From: Pseudo-nitzschia pungens
Taxonomy: Eukaryota > Bacillariophyta > Bacillariophyceae > Bacillariales > Bacillariaceae
Length of the DNA stretch: 64,000 nucleotides
Reading direction: 5' to 3'
Assembly: GCA_037355855.1 (NCBI GenBank)
Contig: CM074758.1
Coordinates: forward strand, 4,375,001-4,439,000
How positions within the stretch are numbered: the first letter of the stretch is position 1; each line of letters starts with the position of its first letter. The notes below the pieces were generated by a model, which worked only from the letters and a program-made list of their open reading frames with translations, ran no database searches and had not been told where the DNA came from. This document shows, piece by piece, positions 9,856-19,983 of this stretch. A program made the position numbers and the translations under genes.

Positions 9856-11725
9856 TACTGTCCAACAATCGTTGAGTTTCTGGTGCTGTGTTTGGGGAGT
9901 CCTTCAGGTGAGCCAGTTCAAACCATCCAGTCACTGGATCCACCATGGTGAGAACATGGATGTGGTAGTCTTTACCATTCTTGTTGTGGACAGTCGCAGG
10001 TCCCAAGAGGTCTACATGATTGACCCTCTGCCATTTGGTAACCTCAGCTGTCTTCTCCGGTAGTAGTCCATACTTCTTCCGGCCAGTTTTCTTAAACATC
10101 TGACAGGTGTGACAGTGCTTGCAGAAGTCCTGGACGTCCTTTCTCAGGCCTTTCCAGCTGAACACTGAGTGTATGCTCTGTTCCATCCTCTTCTCTCCGG
10201 GGTGGACCAACATAGTGTGGTATCACTCCATTACTCTTTTCTTGAGTTTGTCAGGAATAAGAATCTTCCCTTCCTTGTGCTGGATAAGACTGTAACCTTC
10301 CACATCTTTGGTGGTTAGTCAGTTGTCTTTGTCGAGAGCGCCCATGATCCTCGTGTCCTTTTGCTGGTAGAATTGGATCATGTCTGGAGCAAGTGGGAAT
10401 GCACTATTGCCCTGAAATTCTTCCGGTGATTCTCCAAGTGGGAATAGTAGTCATCAGAGGTGCTCTTCCTCATCTGCGTAGGTGAGGGGCTTATTTGGTG
10501 GTAGCCATTCCACTGTGTCTGCTGGATCATCAGTAATGTCCAAGCGAGACAGCGCGTCTGCTGCATCATTGTCTTTGCCAGCAGCAATGTGCTTAACCAC
10601 TGGGCGGAGCTCCTCCATAAGAAGTCTCCACCGTACCATTTGCTGTGTACTAGGCATCTGCTGGTATAGTAGATTCAGGTGGTCCGTGTGGATTGTTACA
10701 TCTTGTCTGCGTAGGATTCCTTCAATGCTTTCAAGCCTTCCAATATTCCTAGGAGCTCTTTCTCTCCCACAGTGTAGTTGAGCTGTGCTGAATTCAGTTT
10801 CCTTGTGTAGAAGCCAAGGGGTTTAAAATCCTGGCACACGGTTGCTCCCAACTGTCAATCACTGGCATCTGAGTAGAGATGAAATGGTTTCTTAAAATCC
10901 GGGAATGCGAGCTTTGCTTCCTCTACCAGCATTCCTTTTGCCTCCATGAAAGCTTTCTGCTCTGCTGGACCCCAGTACCAATTCATTTTGCCCTTCTTAT
11001 CAGCCAGTTTGATGAGTGGGTGCAAGGATGTGGGAGCGAGGCTTCCACATATCCCTGTAGAAATTAACCATTCCCAGAAACATCTTTAATTGTTGAGTAT
11101 TTTTGGGTGCTTCCAAGCGCTTCATTGCCTCCAGCTTCTTAGGCTGGGGTTGGATTCCCTTTGTCGTGAGCAGGAAACCCAAGTACTCCACCTCCTTCTG
11201 CATGAAGAAGGATTTTCTCAGGTTGGACCAAAAGCCAGCATCATCCAAACGCTGTAGAACTGTGTCAATCTTGTCCAGGTGGTCCTGTTTGGTTTCCCCC
11301 TCGCATTGGATTATTAAGATGTCATTGATGTACACCAGTACATAGTCCAGGTCTCCCAGCAGGTTCATCATGACTGACTGGAGGATGTCCGGGGCGCATG
11401 CAATTCCCATGGCGAGTCGTTTGTAGGCATACTTCCCCCAAGGCAAAATGTAGAACAGATCTTCTGGCTCTCCTTGCAGATTGGGATGGTGTAATACCCC
11501 TGGGACAGGTCCAGTGCTGTAGCGGATTTAAATTTCTGCAAGCGCTGGATGGTTTCACCGATTTGTGGTAAGGGAAATGGTTTCTGTTGGATTGCTGCAT
11601 TCATTTTCCGGAAATCAGTAAGCATGCGCATGTCCCCAGTTTTCTTGGGGTGGCAGAAGGTAGGAGATGCCCATGGCAAGTCATCGTCATGCGGGAGTTT
11701 CTCCAGGACTCCGATGTCACAGAGT
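9851..11725 (-). pseudogene. Gypsy B RT, RNase H and integrase N-terminal part
   Basis: From 11725 downward: RT with WASPTFCHPKKTG, ALDLSQGYYTIP (motif A Asp) and the box VYINDI. Asn replaces the first Asp of YIDD, which should abolish catalysis. RNase H follows (LYSDASD then an in-frame TGA where gypsy A has Leu; TDHLNLLY; AADALSRLD). Then an integrase zinc-binding segment (HPGEK...CKHCHTCQ) and the first catalytic Asp in VDLLGP. Frame changes occur near 11440 and 11000. It is continuous with 12639-13426 across the solo LTR and with 8740-9252 across the MITE. It is a dead remnant. Confidence 0.85.
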
Positions 11726-12643
11726 CATGTATGAAGATATCCAGGGTGCTATGATCTGTGCTAAGGCTCCTGTGTAGGAGAGTGTACTGGGGCTACAGGC
11801 AGCAGCATCCAGTAACTGACTAACAGGTGCTGAGCTGAGTGCTAGAGCTGTGTGCTAAATGGTTAGCAACAGGCTTAGCAACAGGCTTAGCAACAGGCTT
11901 AGCAACAGACCTATCCTGGTTGGTATGAGTGCTAACAAGAAGTTACTAGGGTCGCCGCGTACGATTTGTACCAATTGTACGTACCCCGAGTATAGCACCT
12001 GTAATGGTGTAGCTAAATGCTACAGGGTTAGGGTTGCTAATGCTACGAGATACTGGAGGTGCTAACCTACCATGATATCATGCTAAGATACTATGCTACC
12101 GCCGGGGTCGGGTCATTGGTGTATAATATGTACTATGACCGGATACCTGACCCAGACAGTTACCCAACGAGCTAGCATACGTTTGGATCTACTTCGTAAT
12201 AATTAAGTGGAGCTACGCTACGATATTCAGCGATAGCTATGATACTCCGTGTGATACGCTACTCCGTAGAATACAGTACCGGAGCTACAGAGCTCTGTTA
12301 TTATACGAGTTAGCGGAACGCTGTCACGATACGATACAGAGCTGAGCTGAGCTGCGCTCAGCTTCCGACGCTATATTCACTCTTTTCTTTATGCTCTGAA
12401 ATAAACACACCTATCATGCCCTCCCCTTTCGATTGATTCCGATGTACCTCTAGGGAAGTACCTTGTAGTAATTAAGTGTATGCAATAGAACCTGAACAGT
12501 GCCCACTGTAGACTCACTGTTTGCCAGGGATGTATGTATTATTATTGTTAAGGCTTTCCCCTATTTTCCAGGACGCAGTACGAGACGATTTATCTATGAT
12601 TAAATCTACGAAGATTGCTGACGAGCAATATCAACGCACATGT
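11726..12643 (+). repeat. Solo copia LTR (copia A/B family) with TSD CATGT
   Basis: The LTR is 11731-12638 (908 bp), starting ATGAAGATATCC and ending ATATCAACGCA, with CATGT at both sides (11726-11730, 12639-12643). It matches the LTRs of copia A and B along its length, including the AGGCTTAGCAAC minisatellite (only about four units here), a TATA-like GTATAATATG near 12121 and an AAATAAA polyadenylation-like signal near 12400. A solo LTR is the product of recombination between two LTRs. It interrupts gypsy B between protease and RT. Confidence 0.93.
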
Positions 12644-13426
12644 GATTTCCTTCTGAAGTGCTTGTTCAAAGGCATGGGGCACAGAATAGTACCTCTGCCT
12701 GACCGGTTTCACCCCTGGTTGGAGTTCAGTACTAGACACTGGTGGTTTGATATTTTTGAGTAGTCCCAATCCTCCTCCAAAGAGTGTCGGGAAGTTCTTC
12801 AGTGTTTTCTTCAAGGCCTCCTTGGATCTGTCCGTGATCTCCAGGTTGTTGACCATGTTGTCAATATCTACCTTGGAGTAATCTGCGTCCAGGATCTTGG
12901 CTTGCCTCTCCTCCTCCAGCTGAAGGATGGGGCTTTGGGTGTTAGCAAAGAATACTGCCTCACATTTTTCTGGGTCAGAGAGTTCCCCCATCCCCTTCAT
13001 GGGAATGGTGTCTCCCTGCCATCTGATTGTCTGGGAACTGTATGTGATATCCAGTCCCATTTGTGCCATCAGGTTGGATCCTATGATCATGTCATAGGGT
13101 ACTACCTCCTCGTGGTGATGATACTCATCCACCTGGAAGGTCCCGTTGATGGTCTTGGAGTTTGAAAACTCTATCAACCTGAGTCCCACTGAAGTCGCAG
13201 ACCTTGTGTGAAATTTGCCCCAATAGGTATTTTAGGTAACAGATCTCTGGCCTCGGTACGTTAGTTGACTTCTGTTGACAAAGTGCCTTAAAATGATGGA
13301 TTTGGAGCATCCGGTGTCCAGTAGGCCTTGGAGCATCCTTCCCCTTCCCTTATGGTCCAGTACCTCCACACAGACATCCGTGAATCTGTTGATTGTGTGA
13401 GGTCCAGTGTGGGTGGTGCTGGCCAT
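12639..13426 (-). pseudogene. Gypsy B protease and start of RT
   Basis: An ATG at 13426 directly follows the gag TGA (13429-13427) in the same frame. The aspartic protease motif LLDTGCSKSIIL lies near 13330. A frame change near 13210 leads into a segment with MIIGSNLM (protease second lobe) and, toward 12650, YYSVPHAFEQALQKEI, the usual lead-in to a gypsy RT. The solo LTR then intervenes and translation resumes at 11725 with CDIGVLEKL. The frameshift makes it non-functional as it stands. Confidence 0.8.
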
Positions 13427-14744
13427 TCAGTTCTGGGATCCTTTCTTCTTGAAGGTCTTTCTGTACTTTCTTCTGTACTCCTTCAGGTCCTTCTCATCAA
13501 TGGAGATATCATTGTCAGAGATCCCCGTTTTTGTCTGGGCAGTTGCTAGTACATAGGAGTACTTGTGGTTGCAGAGTTTCTTACCCCAGTGGGGCTTGGA
13601 ACTTTGCTCAGTGTCTGAGTCCTCCTTTGCCACAAAATGCTCCTTGAGCATGTTAATTGTTGCTTGGTCAAACTTTCCTTTCTTGGGAGGACCACTGTAA
13701 CACTCTAGTAGGGTAGAATTAGATGGAGTGGTACGTAATAGAGGTATTTTAAAGATGAAAGGTTAATAAATTGTGAATGGTTGAATACTTTACAAGACGG
13801 GAATGATTTCTTGAGTATGGATGAATGATCGAATAAAAATATATTATTTGGCGGGCATAATATCAATAATCGGCGAGCCATGGGACTGTTGATATTTATC
13901 TTGATATTTGTATATCCAATCAGTATCGGTTGTATGTGTATATATATTGAACATACATACATTAATACCACATATATTGGAGTACATGTCGTGGGATTCA
14001 ATGAATCATTTAGAGCCTTTGTATGTTTGTAACACTAGCATGTTACAGCTGCTTGGTGTTGTCAAGTTGGTGCTTCTTCCTGTTGGGTGACTTCCCATTT
14101 CCTCCTCCAGAAGTGGACTTGACTCCTTTCTTAGCTCTGCCATTTTCTTTCTCCAATTCGGCGATGCGTTTCTGGCGTTCTTCCTCCTTGTGAATGGTTG
14201 GTTCCAGGTTCTCAAGTTTTTTGATTGTGGTACTGTAAGACTCAGCGTACAGATCCCACCCCAAGTTTTCCAGCTTGTGTCGCTGTAGGGAGGCCAAGTT
14301 GGAGTCCAGCATTTCCTTCAGTTCATTCTCAATGAAGCTGCAGGGGGCCAGTCCTAGGACTGTGCCACTTTCCCACAGACATTCCAGGAGGTAGCTTTGG
14401 AGTTCTTCCATTCTATTGGCCCAAGAGCAGATTCCATAACGTAGTTTGATCCTGGTGTTTCGCAGGTAGCAATGCAGGTTGATGTAGGCGCACTTTCCGG
14501 TGAGGTCATTGCTGAAGATTTTGAGTTTGAGGGTGTACATGCACTCCTAGATAACATCCTTCTTGTACTCCTCTGTTTGGTAGTACTGGGTAAGCGTTCC
14601 AGGCATCCTGGGCGCCACCATACTGTCAGTTGGGGAGAAGTTGGTTGTTTTGAGAGTTGGGTTCTCCTTGTCCTTGGTCTCCTTGGACGCCTTCTCCGCC
14701 TTGTTGGGTTCAGGCTCCTTGTTACGAGCCAGTCCTTTCTAAAT
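13427..14744 (-). pseudogene. Gypsy B gag remnant
   Basis: A Lys/Glu-rich, coiled-coil-like protein can be followed from about 14744 to the TGA at 13429-13427. It has an in-frame TAG near 14549 (after TEEYKKDVI) and a 352-bp solo LTR at 13696-14047. Deleting exactly that LTR joins LDNTKQ to RGPPKKGKFD in frame. No CCHC knuckle is visible. The 5' end is lost: at 14744 the frame reaches a stop and the neighbouring DUF285 sequence begins. The assignment as gag rests on position and order. Confidence 0.65.
13696..14047. repeat. Solo LTR (TGTAACA...TGTTACA), no matching TSD
   Basis: 352 bp starting TGTAACACTCTAG and ending CTAGCATGTTACA, short inverted ends as in LTRs. The first 110 bp match 58204-58322. 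Flanking 5-mers are ACCAC on the left and GCTGC on the right, not duplicates. This suggests recombination between LTRs of two different insertions, or loss of the duplication. Confidence 0.75.
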
Positions 14745-14753
14745 ACAGATACA

Positions 14754-15620
14754 TTATGAAACATACAAGGCTTGAGAAGCATCCCCTGCATTGAGGAGTG
14801 GATGATTGAAATAAGAAGCATAGGAAAACATTCTTTTCATATCAGCCACTGCTTGGTGAGAAAAATTCCATTCATTGAGTGCCTGGTCAAAGGAATATGT
14901 AAAATGAAACATGTAAGACATATCAGCAGTTACTTGAGAAACTTTCCATTCATTGATGGGCTGGTGGTTGAAAGTTGTTGCGTAAGCAAACATCATAGTC
15001 ATGGAAATAACTCGAGAAACATCCCAACAGTTCATTGACTCCCTCATTGACTGTTCTACTACCAAGAGAAATGCCATCTCCATGTTAGTAAATTTGGTAA
15101 CATTCCACGAGCAGTTCAATGGAATACTAGTGGTACCATATGGACAATAGTAGAGTTCACCATAGATTTCAGCACTTTCACCAGAAAAGTCTGTAGTGCA
15201 GTTAAAAATCAGATGGCCAAACCCAAACCAATCTTGTTCAATCACAGGAGGACACTCAGCACAATACACTTCACAATCCATTGTTTCAGGAGCAGTTCCA
15301 AGAAGATTGCACCCAATTACTAGTGTATCCCAATCAGGTATTCCACTAAATCTTGCATCTTGCCCTTCCTCCTCAATGAGAAGAAGATCCATTTCCAAAA
15401 TACCAAGATCTGGAGCATCAATGGTGTCATTCTCATTGGTGTCTGCACCATCATCATTTGCGTTCGGAAGGGGAGTGTTTTTTCCCTGAAACAAGTCAGA
15501 ACCATACCAAAGAAACATGGTCTTGTTCCTTTGGTGTTTCTTGGGAAAGGTCTTCCGGTTGCCGAGGTTGTCAGGAGTAAATCATGGTTGGTTGAGAGGG
15601 AGTCTCGCTTCCATATCACC
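14754..15620 (-). pseudogene. Truncated DUF285/BspA-like surface-protein gene
   Basis: An ATG at 15518 opens 254 residues ending at TAA 14754. The same frame is open a little further upstream. It contains an acidic N-terminal region, a Cys pair (CEVYCAECPPVIE), then DUF285 repeats of the pattern Trp-x-Val-Ser-x-Val-x-x-Met...Met-Phe...Phe-Asn-x-Pro (CWDVSRVISM, FNHQPINEWKVSQV, MSYMFHF, MKRMFSYASYFNHP). The last repeat breaks off (GDASQALYVS) 10 bp before gypsy B gag begins. It is a divergent paralogue of 17146-19983 on the same strand and lacks that protein's second repeat block and C-terminal region. A signal peptide is not visible at this start, so the true 5' end may be missing. Confidence 0.75.
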
Positions 15621-15696
15621 TTGAGAAATCAAAATCACTATTCAATACTCGATACTCACCACTATTCAATACTCAATACTCAATGAATACAATTCA

Positions 15697-16443
15697 ATGA
15701 CGAGATTTCAAAAACTCACGTTCTCTGGCGTCCTCGGGCTGATTTCCATTGCCAGAGGCACCGATCCGCAACTCCGAGGCAGCGTAACCAGCCACACCGA
15801 TGCAATCCAAATGGAACCCCAAGACGCTTCTGTGGAACGCCATTTGAGATACCCCGTCGGAAGCAGCAGCAATAGCAGCGGAAGCAACAACAGTGCCACC
15901 ACGAACTCTCTCTCCATTTCGGTTTCCATTGGTAGCTATAGCAACGGCAATTGCTCCCAGAGCAGTCACGACGCTGTCTGTTACCTTCTCACTACGACCT
16001 TCCTCTGCGGCGTAATCCTGCGATCTGGATTGGAGGACTTGGAAAGCAGCACTAGCAGTGCAACTGCAAACAGTGCAGCCGATGACAATTACAATGATAT
16101 GAGCACAAGTACAAGTACAGTCGTCACCGTTTTTGCGCCTTTAGATTCCGCTCTGGAACAGCTCCTGATCACCCCCAGGCTCGTGGACGACATGACTTCC
16201 GATTCGGGAGTCCTTTCCGAAGTGGTTTTGCAGCACGTGGTGTTTGGAACTGCAAATGCTACTGCAACTGTAGATACAGATATAGATATAGCTACAACGG
16301 GCATGATTTTCTGGGACGGTCTCGAGTGCGGACAGCAATTGATGACGGCCAGCGATCAGACGTTGGACGTGGTCTGGAACGACAACGACAACAACACCGA
16401 CGTTGTGCTGGCGAGGGACGCGTTTTTGGGGGGGATTCCATAG
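15697..16443 (+). CDS. Fasciclin (FAS1)-domain protein
   Basis: 248 residues, ATG at 15697, TAG at 16441. Residues 144-153 read TVFAPLDSAL, the conserved H1 motif of FAS1 domains, and VLQHVVFG (177-184) fits the later conserved segment. FAS1 domains mediate adhesion or matrix interactions and are usually extracellular. Residues 1-20 could be a weak signal sequence, followed by a Ser/Asn/Gly-rich stretch (55-85). The domain ends early (FLGGIP) without the usual terminal hydrophobic strand, so an intron and further exon after 16438, or truncation, is possible. It is divergent to the DUF285 fragment at 14754, which starts about 80-180 bp away, leaving a short shared upstream region. Confidence 0.65.
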   Translation: MTRFQKLTFSGVLGLISIARGTDPQLRGSVTSHTDAIQMEPQDASVERHLRYPVGSSSNSSGSNNSATTNSLSISVSIGSYSNGNCSQSSHDAVCYLLTTTFLCGVILRSGLEDLESSTSSATANSAADDNYNDMSTSTSTVVTVFAPLDSALEQLLITPRLVDDMTSDSGVLSEVVLQHVVFGTANATATVDTDIDIATTGMIFWDGLECGQQLMTASDQTLDVVWNDNDNNTDVVLARDAFLGGIP

Positions 16444-17145
16444 AGTGAGGAAGTGAGTAACTGGTAAGTAAGAGACAGTGACTGACGCCCCGACCCAATC
16501 CCATGCTAGGCTATGAAATGCAAGGCAATGCAATGGAACCAAGCGGAGAGAAGCGTGACAACGAAAACAACAATAACAACTGCAATGACAACAACAACAA
16601 CAACAACAGAGGCAAACCAAACCAAAGACAACCGAAAAAAAAACTACACGACAGACAAACCAAACCAAACCAAACCAAACCAAACCAAACCGAAACGAAA
16701 CGAAACGAAACGGCACCGCTCACGGGACAGGTATTCCAAACAGATGCAACACAATGAATCACCAGCGGAACGTACAAATGAAGCAACCAATTTCATGGAT
16801 AGCTAACTTAAGTAACGAACTTACTAACAACAAACAAACGAACTACTAACTAACGAAGTACACGTGACTAAACAAACCACCAGTGAACGAATCAACTCAC
16901 GAACTCCTTTTGATCCGATACATGCAAAATAGATTGGTCAAGAGCAAAGGAATTATGTTGGAATATTTTCGCATTGAGTATTTGGCTCATTTGATTTGGC
17001 GCGAGACGTTACTGCAAAAAATTCTCCTTGTCTCCTCTTTTCATGTACTAACGGGGACTGATCTAATTTTATGACACGAACATCCATTTTGTCCTTTGAA
17101 TGATATAAATAATGGTAAACCTTACTTCTGTTACTACCTGATTAT
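16444..17145. other. Intergenic region with AACAAC and AAACC/CGAAA microsatellites
   Basis: An AAC-type run lies at about 16563-16612, followed by about six AAACC units and about four CGAAA units at 16658-16712. No gene is seen. The 3' side is AT-rich and leads to the end of the convergent DUF285 gene. Confidence 0.7.
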
Positions 17146-19983
17146 TTACACCACGGAACCTTCGTCAAAAGCTGATTCACACTTGATCTGAAACAAAAAT
17201 TTGCTGACAGGCATTTCCTTGGGGACGGTAGGGTGGCAACAATTGGGAATGGTGGCATTGCAGTCCTTGCTCAGGACGTTATTTTCCAGGTTGTCGGCAA
17301 TCCAGACCTCAAGCAATGCCACCGGACTGGACGTGTAGCACTGTATAGTGATGCTCGTGGTGTCTCCTCCCGGAACAGTCTGCTTCTCGAAACACTCGCG
17401 ATCAAAGGAGCTGACTTGGTACTGATAATAGACGCTGTGGATAGTTCTGTTTGAAGTAGTGAACGCCTGTTTGAATGCAACCGTGACCTTGGAGGTGCTC
17501 TGCTCTATAATCGAGATTCCTTTCTCGGGGAAGTCTGTAACACCCTCTTTCTCGAGCAGAACTATATCTGACCAGGTTTCCACCATATATGTGGGAAAGA
17601 AGGTAGGACTTTCAGTTCGTTGTGTGAGGGTGGGGCTAGTTGTAGGAGAGATGGTTGGCACCAAAGAAGGAGTCACTGTTGGATTAGTTGTAGGAGAGTC
17701 CGTTGGCACCAAAGAAGGAGTCTCTGACCAGGTTTCCACCATATATGTGGGAAAGAAGGTAGGACTTTCAGTTCGTGGTGTGAGGGTGGGGCTAGTTGTA
17801 GGAGAGTTGGTTGGCACCAAAGAAGGAGTCACTGTTGGATTAGTTGTAGGAGAGTCCGTTGGCACCAAAGAATGAGTCACTGTTGGTTCAGTTGTAGGAG
17901 AGTTGGTTGGCACCAAAGAGTGAGTCACTGTTGGATTAGTTGTAGGAGAGATGGTTGGCACCAAAGAATGAGTCACTGTTGGATTGGTTGTAGGAGAGTT
18001 GGTTGTAGTCTCGAAAATGGGCAAATCAGTTGGCAACAGTGAATGAGTTGTTGACGGGCTAGTTGTAGGTGGGTTGGTTGGAGCTGAAGAATTGACCATC
18101 ACAGGGAGGGAACAATTACTATTGCACCAGATGCCATCAGAAATTGATGTGGATTCACAACCAGAACCCTTAAACAGTAAATCCATTGCCACCCCTTTAC
18201 CCAAAGTCAACGCCTTCCATGAAGCCAAGCACTGATTGAACGCTTTTGCAGTATAAAATGTCTGCCTCAAATCTGTCACTTTCGAAACATCCCAATTGTT
18301 GATGCACTGGTTAAAAGACTCTGCATACCAGAACATTCCATGCATGTCTGTTACTTCAGAAACATCCCATTTGTCAATTGGTTGGTTGAATCTAGTTGTA
18401 AAACTAAATATGCCTGCCATGTCTCTCACTTTTGAAACGTTCCATTGTTTGAGAGGCTGGTTGAAATACGTGGTGGAAAACATAGATGCCATATCAGTAA
18501 CTTTCGAAACATTCCATTCGTTGATGGCCTGGTTAAAGTCAGAATTGGCAAACATCTCCTTCATGCTTTCAACTCGAGAAACGTTCCAACAGTTCAAAGG
18601 CTGATTGAAATTAGACCGCATGTAAAATGCTTGCGTCATATCAGTAACTTTGGACACATCCCAACAATTCAAGGGAATGTCCCTGTCGAATGGGCAATCC
18701 CCAGCAGTAGAGTAACAGGAAGTCAAGACATTTTTGAAATCCAATCCAGAAACTTCAATCTCGGGTCGGTTGAAGTTTGCACAATAGGCTTCACAACCAG
18801 AAAATGAAGCAGATTCACATAAAGTTTTCTCAAAAAATTTATCCGACAGTTCTAGAGTGGAAGTCAGGGCCTTCCATGAAGCCAAGCATTGGTTGAAAGA
18901 AAAAGCATGGCTGAACATTTGGGTCATGGTTGTGACTTTTGCAACATTCCAGTCGCTTAGAGGTTGGTTGAATGAATCTGCGTGATTAAACATCCATGAC
19001 ATGTCCTCCACTTTCGAAACATCCCATTGATTCAGTGGCTGATTGAAAACTGACATGTGAGGGATAGGATAGTACCCTGCCGCAAAGGGTCCTCCACCAA
19101 ACATGTACTTCATGGAGGTCACTTTGGAAACATCCCACTGATCAAGTGGCTGGTTGAAATATTGTAAAGCAAACAAATATTCCATGCTTTCGACTCGAGA
19201 AACGTCCCAGTCGTTGATATTCTGGTTAAAAGTGTCTGTCATGTAAAACATTGAATTCATCTCTTTGACTTGAGAAACATCCCAGCAGTTCAAAGGCTCA
19301 TTGAAACCATCATATAAGAATGCGAATGCAAAAGACATGTTGGTAACTTTGGATACATTCCAGCAGTTCAGTGGAATGCCAATGTTATATGGGCAATCTT
19401 CTTCACCCTTCGTGCAAGAACTGATGACATCATGAAGATTTTCTCCAGACACCTCAATAACAGGACTGCTGCCATAGTTCAAACAATATGCTTCACAATC
19501 CATGTTTGTTCCGTCAACCCAATCAAGATTGCGCTGTTCCAGTCCAGGTCTGTTGAAGTCACCACTCCATGCTGTGTCCAATTCGTCTATCTCCAAAAGC
19601 TTTTCTCCAAGAATATTTCTCATTTCCAATTCTACATCTGCAGGGGCACCACTCAATGCTACGTTCAATTCATCATTCTCGGGAAGCTGCTGCTCCAAAA
19701 CACCAAGATCCAGAGTACCAACTGTGTCCATTTCTTCGTATGTTGAATCTATAGGGAGTTTTGGAGTCACATGAAACCTTTCGAACACGTGTTCGGAGGG
19801 GACAGACTCAGTCACTTCAATAGAATTATATTCCAAAAAGAAGGACCTGAGCTTGTGATCATCGTCGGAATCCAATGATTGACTTTTGGAAGATCCTTCA
19901 TGAGTATCTTGATGATTCCAAATGTTGGTCGCAGAGGCAGATGCTACAAGGCTTGTTGCAAGGAGAGAAGCTTCAAAACGCAT
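17146..19983 (-). CDS. Secreted BspA-like/DUF285 repeat protein, 945 aa
   Basis: Single uninterrupted ORF, ATG at 19983, TAA at 17146. A signal peptide is likely at residues 1-18 (MRFEASLLATSLVASASA). Two homologous modules follow. Each begins with a Cys-rich header (CEAYC...PVIEVSG...CPYN..IPLNCW; about 163-207 and 398-440). Each then carries six or seven DUF285 repeats of about 24 residues (FNQPLNQWDVSKV..M..MF; about 207-370 and 440-590). A Pro/Thr/Ser-rich stalk (about 635-810) is built from SLVPTxSPTTxPT units and a 52-residue direct duplication. A Cys-containing C-terminal domain of about 135 residues has no obvious membrane anchor. The family is known from bacterial surface proteins and is expanded in some protists. 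A cell-surface or wall role is inferred, not shown. Confidence 0.85.
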   Translation of the reverse strand: MRFEASLLATSLVASASATNIWNHQDTHEGSSKSQSLDSDDDHKLRSFFLEYNSIEVTESVPSEHVFERFHVTPKLPIDSTYEEMDTVGTLDLGVLEQQLPENDELNVALSGAPADVELEMRNILGEKLLEIDELDTAWSGDFNRPGLEQRNLDWVDGTNMDCEAYCLNYGSSPVIEVSGENLHDVISSCTKGEEDCPYNIGIPLNCWNVSKVTNMSFAFAFLYDGFNEPLNCWDVSQVKEMNSMFYMTDTFNQNINDWDVSRVESMEYLFALQYFNQPLDQWDVSKVTSMKYMFGGGPFAAGYYPIPHMSVFNQPLNQWDVSKVEDMSWMFNHADSFNQPLSDWNVAKVTTMTQMFSHAFSFNQCLASWKALTSTLELSDKFFEKTLCESASFSGCEAYCANFNRPEIEVSGLDFKNVLTSCYSTAGDCPFDRDIPLNCWDVSKVTDMTQAFYMRSNFNQPLNCWNVSRVESMKEMFANSDFNQAINEWNVSKVTDMASMFSTTYFNQPLKQWNVSKVRDMAGIFSFTTRFNQPIDKWDVSEVTDMHGMFWYAESFNQCINNWDVSKVTDLRQTFYTAKAFNQCLASWKALTLGKGVAMDLLFKGSGCESTSISDGIWCNSNCSLPVMVNSSAPTNPPTTSPSTTHSLLPTDLPIFETTTNSPTTNPTVTHSLVPTISPTTNPTVTHSLVPTNSPTTEPTVTHSLVPTDSPTTNPTVTPSLVPTNSPTTSPTLTPRTESPTFFPTYMVETWSETPSLVPTDSPTTNPTVTPSLVPTISPTTSPTLTQRTESPTFFPTYMVETWSDIVLLEKEGVTDFPEKGISIIEQSTSKVTVAFKQAFTTSNRTIHSVYYQYQVSSFDRECFEKQTVPGGDTTSITIQCYTSSPVALLEVWIADNLENNVLSKDCNATIPNCCHPTVPKEMPVSKFLFQIKCESAFDEGSVV
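17567..17878 (-). repeat. 156-bp tandem duplication in the Pro/Thr/Ser stalk
   Basis: TCTGACCAGGTTTCCACC begins at 17567 and again at 17723, so the period is 156 bp (52 codons), and the copies are nearly identical. Shorter units continue to about 18075. It is in frame and lengthens the stalk of the DUF285 protein. Confidence 0.85.

Larger units (their letters stand above)
2834..14744 (-). mobile_element. Gypsy B: old Ty3/gypsy element, broken by four insertions
   Basis: Minus-strand remnants of one gag-pol element can be followed in order: gag (14744-13430, interrupted by a solo LTR at 13696-14047), protease (13426-12639), RT (11725 to about 11000), RNase H (about 10900-10450), integrase (about 10250-9851, then 9252-8740) and the integrase tail (2954-2834). 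Insertions are gypsy A (TSD TTGAG), a MITE (TSD CCAGG), a solo copia LTR (TSD CATGT) and a solo LTR without a clear TSD. Removing each insert rejoins the protein in frame. Decay includes a stop in gag near 14549, a stop in RNase H near 10860 and YIND instead of YIDD in RT. The 5' end stops abruptly at about 14744 beside a DUF285 gene fragment, and no own LTRs were found. Confidence 0.85.

Noticed and set aside
15708..16716. Minus-strand ORFs antisense to the FAS1 gene
   Set aside because: The plus-strand frame has FAS1 motifs; the antisense frames are low-complexity shadows.
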